From: Thiomicrorhabdus sp. 6S3-12
Lineage (GTDB): Bacteria; Pseudomonadota; Gammaproteobacteria; Thiomicrospirales; Thiomicrospiraceae
Direction: 5' to 3'
DNA length: 64,000 nt
Assembly (NCBI RefSeq): GCF_017571475.1
Contig: NZ_JAGETW010000006.1
Span: 62,001 to 126,000, forward strand
Part shown: piece by piece, positions 16,753 through 25,463 of the stretch
Numbering within the stretch: the first letter of the stretch is position 1
How the letters are laid out: each line of letters begins with the position of its first letter
Notes under the pieces: generated by a model
What the model was told of the DNA's origin: nothing
Databases searched by the model: none
What the model saw: the letters and a program-made list of their open reading frames with translations, nothing else
Position numbers and translations under genes: made by a program

Positions 16753-16771
16753 ATACATTCAAGGAATGTAT
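16753..16771. repeat. Inverted repeat across the flgA stop codon
   Basis: ATACATTC-AAG-GAATGTAT, a perfect 8-base inverted repeat with a three-base loop, covers the last codons and stop of flgA. No T-run follows on the minus strand. Confidence 0.4.
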
Positions 16772-17496
16772 ACGGTGTTAGGAGCAATAACTATGCCTTT
16801 TACGGTTTTTCCGGATGCCGAATTTTTGACGGCGACCTGTTCGTTTTTGACTGCATCGGCTTGGGCAGTCCCAGTGGTTTTCACTTCGATATTGCCAATG
16901 TAGGTTACGATATTGACTTTGTGGTTTTTAAAAACCAGATAGGGTGGTTGCAGATCTCTGGCTTTTAAAATTTGTCCTGCGCCGATCGGGCGTTTGGTCC
17001 GCATTCCGATTGCCGTATCCATATTTTGCAGACTCTGACGCGGTGCCTTGCGGTACGGGATCAGAACCTCTTTCACTTTATCGGCGGAAATGGTGGTTTT
17101 CTTTAACAGCGCCTGAGTTGTCATAACAACGCGTACTTTACCATCTACTTCAGCCGGTATGTAAACCTGCCATTTCGGGGTCTCGCAGCCGACGCCGATG
17201 GTCATGCGTCCGACATAGTCGTTCGGATTTCTGTCAGAGATTTCCAGGACGCCTTGACACTTGCCCAGTTTGAGATTTTTGTTCAGTTCGCGAATTTTAA
17301 ATGTCGGCTCTAAGATTTTTTGGTTAGCTTTTTGCTTAATGTGTTCCAGAACCCGTTGGTGAATTTCATCGACAGACTGGTACTGCTCCGTGGCGAGCGC
17401 TTCCGGGGTCAAGGTAAAAAGCATTATTAGACCGGTTACGGCAAGAAACAGCCGTTCGAAAAAAGAAATGCGGACTTGATTGGCGGTAAAAGGCAT
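16759..17496 (-). CDS. flgA: Flagellar P-ring assembly chaperone FlgA
   Basis: FlgA acts in the periplasm to assist FlgI polymerisation into the P ring. The 245-aa protein has an N-terminal signal peptide (hydrophobic 17-31, cleavage near EALA). The C-terminal SAF domain starts at about residue 115 (VYIPAEVDGKVRVVMTTQALLKK), with PIGAGQILKARDLQPPYLVF and the conserved final NPTV-like KGIVIAPNTVYIP. It is transcribed divergently from cheV, and the 224-base gap must hold both promoters. The flgA-flgM-flgN block on one strand next to cheV follows the Vibrio/Pseudomonas layout. Confidence 0.9.
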   Translation of the reverse strand: MPFTANQVRISFFERLFLAVTGLIMLFTLTPEALATEQYQSVDEIHQRVLEHIKQKANQKILEPTFKIRELNKNLKLGKCQGVLEISDRNPNDYVGRMTIGVGCETPKWQVYIPAEVDGKVRVVMTTQALLKKTTISADKVKEVLIPYRKAPRQSLQNMDTAIGMRTKRPIGAGQILKARDLQPPYLVFKNHKVNIVTYIGNIEVKTTGTAQADAVKNEQVAVKNSASGKTVKGIVIAPNTVYIP

Positions 17497-17720
17497 AGGT
17501 CGTTTCGGAAACTTTTAACGGAATTGATTGTAAGCTGGTTTCATTGTGCCGATTTGAAGGCTTATAAGCAAGCAGAGGCCGAAGGGTTCGGAGAGTGCAG
17601 ACGCAGAGTTTTCTCTTTAAATGCGTGTGCAATACAGTAAACTCATATCTATTGTAGGGAAATGAGTCCCGATCAAGGCGGCCGAGCGTACCGTCTTTCA
17701 AGAATAACAAGGAGAAATTC

Positions 17721-18695
17721 ATGGCTAATTTTCTAAAAGGGGTCGATCAACGTACTTCTTTGGCAGGCATGAATCGCATGGAGTTGCTGCTTTTCACGAT
17801 TCGTGGCGCGCAGCTGTTTGGCATAAATGTGTTTAAGGTGCGCGAAGTCATTCGTACGCCGCAGATTTCCCCTGTTCCTAAAGCGGATTCGCGAATTGTC
17901 GGGGTGGCAGATATTCGCGGTCAGACGATGCCGATGATTGATCTGGCCAAGGCTTTGGATCTGGAGCCGATCGATCCGCAGAAATATTCTGAAAGCTTAA
18001 CGATTGTGACCGAATTTAACAGTTCGGTTCAGGGGTTTCTGGTTGAAGACGTCGATCGTATCGTGCATCTGCGCTGGGAAGATATCTTGCCGCCTCCGGA
18101 AACTCTGCAGAATGTAAATTACTTAACCGGCATTACCCGCGCACAGGATCAGTTGGTTGAGATCGTTGATGTCGAAAAGGTTCTGGTCGAGGTGTCTGGC
18201 AATCGAACGGATCTTTCCGACGACTATATCGAGCGGAATCTGGCAAAAACCAAGGGTCGAAACTTTTTTGTTTTGGGTGCCGATGATTCGGCTGTGGCAC
18301 GTTCACAGCTTAAGAATATTCTCGATCATATGGGCATCGCCAATAAGATTGTCAATAACGGTAAGAAAGCGCTCGAGCTCCTGCAAAAATGGGCCGATGA
18401 AGCGGATCAGGGAATGGCCTTGCCGGTTAGCGAGCGTGTGCTGATGGTGATTTCCGATATCGAAATGCCGGAGATGGACGGTTATACGCTGACCTCAAGT
18501 ATTCGCAAGGACGACCGCTTAAAAGATTTGTATGTGGTTCTGAATTCCTCTTTAAGCGGTGGGTTTAACGATAAGCTGACCGAAAAAGTCGGTGCCAATA
18601 CCTTTATTTCCAAGTGGCATTCCGATCAATTGGCGCGCGTTATTGTCGCGCGCATCGATGAAGTTACTGCCGCCGGAAGTGAGAAAACGGGTTAA
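17721..18695 (+). CDS. cheV: Chemotaxis coupling protein CheV (CheW-receiver fusion)
   Basis: CheV couples chemoreceptors to CheA and adapts through its phosphorylatable receiver. The 324-aa protein has a CheW domain (about 20-165; LLLFTIRGAQLFGINVFKVREV, ADIRGQTMPMIDL) and a receiver domain (about 175-310). The receiver has the acidic pair in GADDS, phospho-acceptor Asp246 in VISDIEMPEMDGY, and the lysine in ISKW. AAGGAG precedes the ATG. In Vibrio and Pseudomonas cheV is usually followed by cheR; here flgT follows instead after 45 bases, and no cheR is present in the window. Confidence 0.95.
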   Translation: MANFLKGVDQRTSLAGMNRMELLLFTIRGAQLFGINVFKVREVIRTPQISPVPKADSRIVGVADIRGQTMPMIDLAKALDLEPIDPQKYSESLTIVTEFNSSVQGFLVEDVDRIVHLRWEDILPPPETLQNVNYLTGITRAQDQLVEIVDVEKVLVEVSGNRTDLSDDYIERNLAKTKGRNFFVLGADDSAVARSQLKNILDHMGIANKIVNNGKKALELLQKWADEADQGMALPVSERVLMVISDIEMPEMDGYTLTSSIRKDDRLKDLYVVLNSSLSGGFNDKLTEKVGANTFISKWHSDQLARVIVARIDEVTAAGSEKTG

Positions 18696-18740
18696 GAAGG
18701 TAATAACGGGCCGTAATAGAGAGTAATCGGAGTATTACAG

Positions 18741-20195
18741 ATGGTAAACCACCTATCAGTCATTTGGAAAACAGATCCGTGGAGCGCTTTTGTGCTTAAG
18801 CTGTTTAAGCGTTTTTTTAGTGCGCTTTTACTGACCGCGTTTTTCGTTTCTTCGGCGAGTGCGGATAGTGCCTCCTGGCTTGATGAACTGCGCGTTTCTT
18901 CCGCATCGCAATCTCCGTCGCAATCCGAATGCCTCCCCGGTGTTGAGTATCGGCGTAATGAACAAGGGGCGTGTGTGCCGGTTGCACGAGTGACGGAAGA
19001 AAAACAGAATCTTGTCAATAAAATGCCTTCAAGCGCGTTACCTGAATGCTTGGTTGTCAAAGGGCGAGCGTCGACCGACGGAGTGGATTTGGAATTTGCC
19101 AAAAAAATGGCGATCCGGGATGCGTTAAAAAATGCATCCATGCAGCGCGATGTAAAAGTAGGCAGCGATATCACCATGCAGAACCAGCAGTTGACGCTGG
19201 AAACTTCCCGTTTTGTCAGTAACAGTCATGTCAAAAGTTACACTCTGCTCAAAGGGGGGCTGGAAGATCCGGAGGATCTATACGGACGAGCTAAGCCGGA
19301 GCCTCTGAATTACGAAGTTGAAGTCGAGGTTTGCCTGAGTTCCGAGCGAGGTCTTTGTCCTGACTTGAATGGACGGAAGTATTTCCCGCGCTTACTGGTT
19401 GCTCCGCTGGCGGTTAAGGACGTTGCCGGTGCCCGAGATATCCGAAATCTGGTGTCGGGGTATCAGTTGGAGCTGGAGCGCCGCCTTTTAAACGAAGGGC
19501 AGAAGAATCTGGGGAAATTAGACCGGGCCATCGATATTCAGCCAAACAGACAAATTTCTCCGAATCTGGATCCGCAATTACTGCAGGAAGTATATAGTTC
19601 AAGCGGAGCGCAATATCTGTTGCTTTCGGTGTTACGTTCCGTGGGCAGTGTGCTTGAGGATAATGGCTGGAAGAACCAGCTAAAGCGTCATTACGATCTC
19701 GACATTTCCGATGACGGTCGTTATATCGAAGCGGATTGGTATCTGGTTGATCTTTTGAATAAGAAAATTGTGCATCAGGCTCGAGCCGGTTTTGATATCA
19801 AAGGTAAGGTTCGCGTCGGTCGCGAGCGGCCGTTTGCCACTAATGCCTTCTTTGCTACGGATACCGGAAAAGGTTTTGATGCCTTGTTAAGTCAAGAAGT
19901 TGACAACGTATTGGACTTTTTACATTGTCAGCGTTTCGAGAGTGAAGTCATTGATGTTCGCGACGGTAAATACTATCTGTATTTGACTCCGGAGGTCGGT
20001 GTTAAAGTCGGTGATGATCTGGCGGTTTACCACCGAACCGGCATGCCGGTTAATTTTTCAGGACGCGATCTCGGCTCGGAGTATCAGCCGGGGGCCTTTC
20101 TCAAAATTACCGCGATTCATTCCGAATTTGCGGTAGCCGAATTGATTACTCAGAAGAACATTGTGCAAATCGGAGATCGTATCCGTCCCTGGTAA
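18741..20195 (+). CDS. flgT: Flagellar H-ring protein FlgT
   Basis: FlgT is the periplasmic scaffold of the H ring that supports stator and outer rings in polar flagella of Vibrio. The 484-aa protein is secreted: a hydrophobic signal (about 24-38, FSALLLTAFFVSSASA) precedes the mature chain. The first domain (about 95-200) begins VVKGRASTDGVDLEFAKKMAIRDAL and carries the two Cys typical of FlgT-N. The middle (about 210-395) and C-terminal (about 400-484, KVGDDLAVYHR) domains follow. ATG 18741 has GGAG 8 bases upstream, but GTG 18792 also has GGAG and would give a more usual signal-peptide length. Either start is possible. Confidence 0.85.
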   Translation: MVNHLSVIWKTDPWSAFVLKLFKRFFSALLLTAFFVSSASADSASWLDELRVSSASQSPSQSECLPGVEYRRNEQGACVPVARVTEEKQNLVNKMPSSALPECLVVKGRASTDGVDLEFAKKMAIRDALKNASMQRDVKVGSDITMQNQQLTLETSRFVSNSHVKSYTLLKGGLEDPEDLYGRAKPEPLNYEVEVEVCLSSERGLCPDLNGRKYFPRLLVAPLAVKDVAGARDIRNLVSGYQLELERRLLNEGQKNLGKLDRAIDIQPNRQISPNLDPQLLQEVYSSSGAQYLLLSVLRSVGSVLEDNGWKNQLKRHYDLDISDDGRYIEADWYLVDLLNKKIVHQARAGFDIKGKVRVGRERPFATNAFFATDTGKGFDALLSQEVDNVLDFLHCQRFESEVIDVRDGKYYLYLTPEVGVKVGDDLAVYHRTGMPVNFSGRDLGSEYQPGAFLKITAIHSEFAVAELITQKNIVQIGDRIRPW

Positions 20196-20370
20196 GTTTC
20201 CGGCACGATGCTGTGTCGATTTATCTTCAATTTTTTATTTGCCGCTGCGTAATGGTGAAAAAATTTACGGCGGCAAATTTTTCCGCTTATTTCCCTTAAC
20301 TTAAGTTATCGGCCGGTTTCCTCCTTCCTTTAGGCCTTTTTTTCAAAAAAAACATTTCTTTTCACTTTTT

Positions 20371-20386
20371 TGGCATCGGCTTTGCT
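20371..20386 (+). promoter_or_regulatory. Sigma-54 promoter for flgB
   Basis: TGGCAT-CGGCT-TTGCT matches the -24/-12 consensus TGGCAC-N5-TTGCW with one mismatch and correct GG-to-GC spacing. It is 95 bases before the flgB ATG. Confidence 0.8.
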
Positions 20387-20430
20387 GAATACCCAGTAGA
20401 AAGTAATTTAACCGTCAGTGATCCTTTGGG

Positions 20431-20448
20431 TGCCGATTAATTGGCACA
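20431..20448 (+). repeat. Hairpin in the flgB leader
   Basis: GTGCCGA-TTAA-TTGGCAC can fold as a 7-base stem with one G-T pair, 33 bases before the start codon. Confidence 0.35.
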
Positions 20449-20481
20449 AGCAGAAAAGGTGACTGACCAGGGAGTTCAAAA

Positions 20482-20880
20482 ATGGCGGATTCGATTTTCG
20501 GTATCCATGAAAAAGCGTTGCAGATCCGGACTTTGCGCGGAGAAGTATTGGCCAGCAATCTGGCGAATGCCGATACGCCGAATTTCAAGGCACGCGATGT
20601 GGATTTTCGTCAGGCCTTGCAACAGGAGAGTGACCGTTTTTCATCGCAGTCGTTGCAGATGAGCAAAACCAGCGGTCAGCACCTGGGTGGGGAGTCGCTT
20701 TTAAGTACCAGCGATTTTTTGAAATACCGCATGCCGACTCAGCCTTCTTTGGACGGTAACACCGTTGAAGAGCATGTCGAAAAGGCGCAGTTTATGGAAA
20801 ACGCCATGCAGCATCAGGCAACGCTTGAATTTATTAACAGCAAAATCAGCGGTATTCGCGGCGCCCTCAAGGGTGAATAA
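20482..20880 (+). CDS. flgB: Flagellar basal-body proximal rod protein FlgB
   Basis: FlgB forms part of the proximal rod between the MS ring and distal rod. The 132-aa protein has the rod-family N-terminus with ASNLANADTPNFKARDVDF and a C-terminal amphipathic helix (NAMQHQATLEFINSKISGI) that pairs with it in the rod. GGGAG lies upstream of the ATG. It is the first gene of flgBCD(E), driven by the sigma-54 promoter at 20371. Confidence 0.95.
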   Translation: MADSIFGIHEKALQIRTLRGEVLASNLANADTPNFKARDVDFRQALQQESDRFSSQSLQMSKTSGQHLGGESLLSTSDFLKYRMPTQPSLDGNTVEEHVEKAQFMENAMQHQATLEFINSKISGIRGALKGE

Positions 20881-20900
20881 TCGGGCGATAGGAGAGAACC

Positions 20901-21311
20901 ATGTCTTTATTTAAAGTTTTAGATATTTCAGCAACAGGGATGCATGCGCAGACTGTCCGTTTGAATACGGTTGCCTCGAATATGGCCAACGTCGACAGTG
21001 TCAGTTCGAATGCCGAGGATACTTATCGCTCCAAACAGCCGGTGTTTCAGACGATTCTTGAAGACAGCATCAATCAGCCAGCGTCCGGAGTTCGGGTCAA
21101 GGAAATTGTCGAGAATCAGGCGCCGTTGAAAATGGAATACAACCCGAATCATCCGATGGCGAACGATCAGGGTTATATCTATCGTCCGAATGTCAATATT
21201 GTCGAAGAAATGGCGAATATGATGTCCGCATCTCGCTCCTATGAGACCAATATTGAGGTTATGAATACCTCGAAACAGCTGTTGCTACGTACGATTCAGC
21301 TGGGTCAATAA
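20901..21311 (+). CDS. flgC: Flagellar basal-body rod protein FlgC
   Basis: FlgC is a proximal rod subunit. The 136-aa protein begins MSLFKVLDISATGMHAQTVR and carries the rod signature ASNMANVDS. The middle contains the FlgC-specific YNPNHPMANDQGYIYRPNVN, and the C-terminus (MMSASRSYETNIEVMNTSKQLLLRTI) is the usual helical terminus. AGGAGAG precedes the ATG. It is 20 bases from flgB. Confidence 0.95.
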   Translation: MSLFKVLDISATGMHAQTVRLNTVASNMANVDSVSSNAEDTYRSKQPVFQTILEDSINQPASGVRVKEIVENQAPLKMEYNPNHPMANDQGYIYRPNVNIVEEMANMMSASRSYETNIEVMNTSKQLLLRTIQLGQ

Positions 21312-21333
21312 CACGTTTTAAGGAGACAGAATC

Positions 21334-22026
21334 ATGTCTGATTACAGTTCAATGATTACGACCGAAGGCACCGACTATGTTAAAGCGATGCAGCAGAGTT
21401 CGAATCCATCCACTTCGGCCCCCAGTAATGTCATGGGGCAGGAAGATTTTCTTCGTCTGTTAACGACGCAGCTGCAAAACCAGGATCCTTCAAAGCCGAT
21501 GGACCCGACCAGTTTCGTAACCGATCTGACGCAAATGAATCAGCTGGAAGCGACGACCCGCATGAACGAGTCAATTATGGCGATGACTAAAAGTTTCCAG
21601 GGAATGCAGACCATGCAGGCCGCAACTATGATCGGTAAAAATGTTCAGGTGGATGGCGAGGATTTTTCGCATACATCGGGTAGTACGTCACAGTTCCGCC
21701 TGACGCCGGAAGAGCCTTTGGAAGATGTGACCTTGGTGATCTCGAGCAATAACGGCATGGTTCGGGAAATTTCGCTTGGTTCTCTTGGCGTCGGTGAAGA
21801 GGTTGTCAGCTGGGATGGTCTGGACGATCAGGGGAATGAAATGCCAAGCGGTGTCTACTCTTTAACCGCTTATGGGACGAGTGCGGAGGGTGACTTGGAG
21901 TCGATCAACAGTGTGGTCGCTTCGCAGGTGAGCTCCGTCAGTATCAATGACGATGGAAGCATGACTCTGACGCTTGCCACCGGTGAGCGCGTTTCTATGG
22001 ATTCCGTTCGCGAGATAGGGGGCTAA
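21334..22026 (+). CDS. flgD: Flagellar hook assembly scaffold FlgD
   Basis: FlgD is the hook cap that guides FlgE polymerisation and is shed afterwards. The 230-aa protein has the N-terminal conserved block (about 34-80: GQEDFLRLLTTQLQNQDPSKPMDPTSF), then FlgD Ig-like and Tudor-like domains (about 100-220) with SGVYSLTAYG. AAGGAG precedes the ATG. It is 22 bases downstream of flgC in the same operon. Confidence 0.95.
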   Translation: MSDYSSMITTEGTDYVKAMQQSSNPSTSAPSNVMGQEDFLRLLTTQLQNQDPSKPMDPTSFVTDLTQMNQLEATTRMNESIMAMTKSFQGMQTMQAATMIGKNVQVDGEDFSHTSGSTSQFRLTPEEPLEDVTLVISSNNGMVREISLGSLGVGEEVVSWDGLDDQGNEMPSGVYSLTAYGTSAEGDLESINSVVASQVSSVSINDDGSMTLTLATGERVSMDSVREIGG

Positions 22027-22140
22027 GTGGCACTAGACTTGGCGATATACAGATTTTTACTTCATTTTATGCAATACGTTTAATACAGATTAACAACACA
22101 CAACTTTTCCGGTTAGAAAATCGGAGATTGGAGGGATATT

Positions 22141-23571
22141 ATGAGTTCAGCATACGATTTAAATGCACTAAGTGGGATTAATGCCGCTTCAACTGGTTTG
22201 GGCGTTATCTCCAATAACCTGGCCAACTCGCAGTCGGTCGGTTTTAAAAGCTCCAGAACCGAGTTCGCGGATATGTTTTCCGGCGCGCAAAATTCAGCCG
22301 GTAACGGGACGCGAGTAGCTTCGATCACCCAGGATTTCGGTCAGGGAACCATTAATAACACCGGCCGCGAACTGGATATGGCGATTGACGGCGAAGGGTT
22401 CTTTGTCTTGGAAGATCAGACGCAGCAGTATGACAATGTCTATACCCGAAACGGTTCATTCAAGCTGGATAAAGACGGTTTTCTGACAACTCAGGAAGGG
22501 AATAAGGTGCAGGGGTTCCTGCTGGATGAGACCCGATCTACTGAAGCGAACCCTGTTTTCAGTACGGCTTTGAGCTCGATTGATCTGGATGAGTTAAACA
22601 AAATTCCGAAAGCCACCTCGGAAATGAATTACGACATTAACCTGGACGGTGAAGCGGCGAACAATGTTGATCAAAGCGGTGTTTCAGTCACGGCGGATTT
22701 AACGCAGTTGACCGCTCCGGGTGATGATAATGCCAATGCGTATGACGGTGCCCCGGATTATTTCTACCCGATGACGATTTTCGATAGCTTGGGTGGCGAG
22801 CATACGCTGAATGCAAACTTTTATAAAAACGAAGTTGTCGACACTGGTACCGACCCTAAATACACTTCATGGATTGTGCAGTACACCATTACCGATACCG
22901 ATGCTCAGGGAAATGTGACCTATACCGGGCACAGACCGACTACAGGTGACCAGGGGCAGATCTATGAGTTACGATTCGATACCAATGGAGGATTTATCGG
23001 TGCCTTTGAAGAAGCGGATATTGGCGACGCTACGCTTACCGCCGCGGATTCAACCGATCCTTTGCTGGAGTTTGAAATTGACAATCCTTTGACAGGTGCC
23101 AGCGATCCTTTAGGTGGGCCGATTGATATTCCTCTTGGGATTGCAGTTGATTTCGAATCCATGACTCAGTTTGCCGGTTCTTATAACCAGCGAGGAACCA
23201 CTCAGAACGGTTATGCGGTAGGGGATCTTGTTGGTTTGAATACCGGTTTGGACGGCGTTATTGAAGCGCGTTACTCAAACGGTCGTTCGGTTCCGGTTGC
23301 CCAGTTGGCTCTCGCGAACTTTGCCGATAAAAACGCCATGGAAAAGCTAGGCGGTCAGACCTATGCCGAGAGTTTTGCTTCCGGTGCGGTTCAGCTGGCA
23401 ACCCCTCAGGGTAACGGGATGGGAACAGTGAACGCCGGTTCTTTGGAGTATTCGAATGTGGATGTTGCCGGTGAGCTGGTGAATATGATTCAGACGCAGC
23501 GTACTTATCAGGCTTCGGCACAGGTGATTTCAACTTCGCAGCAGCTGACACAGACTATTCTGAATCTGTAA
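22141..23571 (+). CDS. flgE: Flagellar hook protein FlgE
   Basis: FlgE builds the hook, the universal joint between rod and filament. The 476-aa protein has the N-terminal rod/hook motif SNNLANSQSVGFKSSRTEFADMF, a central hook-specific D1/D2 region including FDSLGGEHTL, and the C-terminal helix NMIQTQRTYQASAQVISTSQQLTQ. TTGGAGG precedes the ATG. A 114-base gap separates it from flgD; I see no well-spaced promoter there, so it is probably read from the flgB promoter. A strong terminator follows. Confidence 0.95.
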   Translation: MSSAYDLNALSGINAASTGLGVISNNLANSQSVGFKSSRTEFADMFSGAQNSAGNGTRVASITQDFGQGTINNTGRELDMAIDGEGFFVLEDQTQQYDNVYTRNGSFKLDKDGFLTTQEGNKVQGFLLDETRSTEANPVFSTALSSIDLDELNKIPKATSEMNYDINLDGEAANNVDQSGVSVTADLTQLTAPGDDNANAYDGAPDYFYPMTIFDSLGGEHTLNANFYKNEVVDTGTDPKYTSWIVQYTITDTDAQGNVTYTGHRPTTGDQGQIYELRFDTNGGFIGAFEEADIGDATLTAADSTDPLLEFEIDNPLTGASDPLGGPIDIPLGIAVDFESMTQFAGSYNQRGTTQNGYAVGDLVGLNTGLDGVIEARYSNGRSVPVAQLALANFADKNAMEKLGGQTYAESFASGAVQLATPQGNGMGTVNAGSLEYSNVDVAGELVNMIQTQRTYQASAQVISTSQQLTQTILNL

Positions 23572-23590
23572 TCGAGCTTTTTCGCGAGCT

Positions 23591-23621
23591 AAAAAAACCG
23601 GCATTTATTGCCGGTTTTTTA
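23591..23621 (+). terminator. Terminator after flgE
   Basis: Stem CCGGCA / TGCCGG with a TTTAT loop, flanked by seven A residues before and a T-run after. It ends the flgBCDE transcript and may act on both strands. Confidence 0.9.
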
Positions 23622-23692
23622 TTTTCCCGTATTGAGTAAATCGGCGGAAACTTAACAAACTTTAGCTTTTTTTGAGTTATTTTCTATTTTTT

Positions 23693-23708
23693 TGGCACGG
23701 TGTCTGCT
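23693..23708 (+). promoter_or_regulatory. Sigma-54 promoter for flgFGH
   Basis: TGGCAC-GGTGT-CTGCT has a perfect -24 box and a one-mismatch -12 box with correct spacing. Transcription would start near 23720, leaving a leader of about 150 bases before flgF. Confidence 0.8.
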
Positions 23709-23765
23709 AAATACTCCATGAAACAAAAAGTTAGTCAAAACGCTAACACACAAGGGAATTTATAA

Positions 23766-23798
23766 ATGACCTATGTAAATCACATTACAGTGGTTTGA
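23766..23798 (+). CDS. Possible 10-residue leader peptide upstream of flgF
   Basis: A short frame MTYVNHITVV starts with ATG 8-9 bases after AAGGG and ends with TGA 18 bases before a GC-rich stem-loop. It lies wholly inside the leader downstream of the sigma-54 promoter. A chance frame is possible, as it is very short. Confidence 0.3.
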   Translation: MTYVNHITVV

Positions 23799-23815
23799 AG
23801 TAGGCAAATCGTTTC

Positions 23816-23845
23816 GAGGCGTCGGGAAACCGCGCCTCAATTTTT
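23816..23845 (+). terminator. Terminator-like stem-loop in the flgF leader, possible attenuator
   Basis: GAGGCG-T-CGG-GAAA-CCG-CGCCTC forms a nine-pair stem with one bulge and a GAAA (GNRA) tetraloop, followed by AATTTTT. It lies between the sigma-54 promoter and the flgF ATG at 23870, so it would act on flgFGH rather than on flgE, which has its own terminator. Confidence 0.5.
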
Positions 23846-23869
23846 AAAATTTCATATTGGAGTCGAAAG

Positions 23870-24613
23870 ATGGATCGGATGTTATATGTCGCTATGAGCG
23901 GTGCCAAAGAGGTAATGCTCGCACAAGCCAATAATTCCAATAATCTTGCGAATGCATCAACAGATGGATTCAAAAAAGACTTCAATATTTTCCGTGCCCA
24001 GCATATGGAAGGGCCGGGTCAACATACGCGCACCTATGCACTGGATGAAAGACCGGCAACCGATTACTCTGCCGGGGCGATAAAGGTGACCGGACGGGAT
24101 CTGGATGTGGTGACAAAATCCGATGGTTTTATGGCCATCCAGACGCCCAAAGGCGATGAGGCTTTTGTCCGCACGGCCAGTATGCAGGTCAAAGAAAACG
24201 GTGACCTGGTCGATGTGCAGGGAAACCCGATTTTGAATGAAGCGGGGGTGCCGATTAATGTGCCGCCGTATAAAAGCATTGCTGTCGGTGACGATGGAAC
24301 GATTTCGTTCGTTCCGGCCGACGGTCAGGGTAATCAGTTGATTGTGCTTGATCGTCTGCGTCTGGTTGCGCCGGATCAGAAACAGCTTTATAAGGGATTG
24401 GATGGGTTTAGCCGTCTTCGCGAGGATGCAGGTGAACTGGATCAGGCGAATATTTCGGTTGTCAGCGGTGCCTTGGAAACCAGTAATGTCAATACTGCGG
24501 AAGCGCTGGTGGAAATGATTTCTCTGTCCCGTAAATACGAACTGCAAGTCAAGATGATGGCAACCAGTAAAACCCACTCTCAAAAATCCGACTCATTATT
24601 GTCGGTACGTTAA
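23870..24613 (+). CDS. flgF: Flagellar rod protein FlgF
   Basis: FlgF is a proximal rod subunit next to the distal rod. The 247-aa protein has the N-terminal rod motif NNSNNLANASTDGFKKDFN, the FlgF/FlgG central region (SDGFMAIQTPKGDEAFVRTASMQV) and the C-terminal helix ALVEMISLSRKYELQVKMMATSKTHSQKSDSLL. ATTGGAGTCG precedes the ATG. It begins a unit with flgG and flgH. Confidence 0.95.
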   Translation: MDRMLYVAMSGAKEVMLAQANNSNNLANASTDGFKKDFNIFRAQHMEGPGQHTRTYALDERPATDYSAGAIKVTGRDLDVVTKSDGFMAIQTPKGDEAFVRTASMQVKENGDLVDVQGNPILNEAGVPINVPPYKSIAVGDDGTISFVPADGQGNQLIVLDRLRLVAPDQKQLYKGLDGFSRLREDAGELDQANISVVSGALETSNVNTAEALVEMISLSRKYELQVKMMATSKTHSQKSDSLLSVR

Positions 24614-24634
24614 GGAATTTAAGGGGATTTTGTT

Positions 24635-25426
24635 ATGAATAATGCACTTTATGTAGCTAAAACCGGTTTGGAAGCTCAGCAATTCCGCCTGGCGGCGATC
24701 TCCAATAACCTGGCCAATGCCAATACTTACGGTTATAAAACGGGGCGTGCCGAGTTTAATGATCTGATTTATCAGAATGTCCGTCAGCCTGGCGCTCAGG
24801 CAACGCAGGATGAGGCGAATACCTTGCCGTCCGGTCTTCAGTTGGGTACAGGGGTTAAGGCGATTGGTGTTCAGAAAATCCATACCCAGGGGAACCTGAT
24901 GGTGACGGATAATCAACTGGATATTGCCGTTGAAGGAAAAGGCTTTTTTCAGGCTTTGGATCAGGATGGAAACTTGATGTATACGCGTGACGGTTCGTTT
25001 GAAGTGAATCAGAACGGCGATATTGTTACTTCATCCGGCTACCTTCTGGAACCGAATATCAATATTCCACAGGACGCGACCGATATTTCCATTACCAGTG
25101 ATGGTGCGGTTTACGTTAGCCAGCCGGGAAATACTCAGCAGGTGCAGGTTGGTCAGATTGAACTGGCAACCTTTATCAATCCGGCCGGTTTGGAATCTTT
25201 AGGTAAAAACTTCTACGGCGAAACCACAGCCAGCGGCGCGCCGAACATTAATAACCCTGGAACTGCAGAAGCGGGCTCGGTGTTGCAGGGCGCTCTGGAA
25301 GCGTCGAATGTTAATACAGTCGAAGAGCTGATCGGGATGATTGAAGCGCAGCGTACCTACGAGATGAACTCGAAAGCGATTTCTGCGGCCAATGGCATGA
25401 TGCAGTATCTGAACAATAACACCTAA
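24635..25426 (+). CDS. flgG: Flagellar distal rod protein FlgG
   Basis: FlgG forms the distal rod through the P and L rings. The 263-aa length is typical. It begins MNNALYVAKTGLEAQQFRLAAISNNLANANTYG and shows the FlgG-specific stretch QGALEASNVNTVEELIGMIEAQRTYEMNSKAI at the C-terminus. AAGGGG precedes the ATG, 21 bases after flgF. Confidence 0.95.
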   Translation: MNNALYVAKTGLEAQQFRLAAISNNLANANTYGYKTGRAEFNDLIYQNVRQPGAQATQDEANTLPSGLQLGTGVKAIGVQKIHTQGNLMVTDNQLDIAVEGKGFFQALDQDGNLMYTRDGSFEVNQNGDIVTSSGYLLEPNINIPQDATDISITSDGAVYVSQPGNTQQVQVGQIELATFINPAGLESLGKNFYGETTASGAPNINNPGTAEAGSVLQGALEASNVNTVEELIGMIEAQRTYEMNSKAISAANGMMQYLNNNT

Positions 25427-25463
25427 TCTCGATAATAACTGAGCAGGTTTGCGAGGAGGGATT

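Noticed and set aside
22026-22045. Possible sigma-54 promoter before flgE (TGGCAC then TTGGC)
   Set aside because: The -24 box is perfect, but the GG-to-GC distance is one base too long, which is not tolerated by sigma-54.
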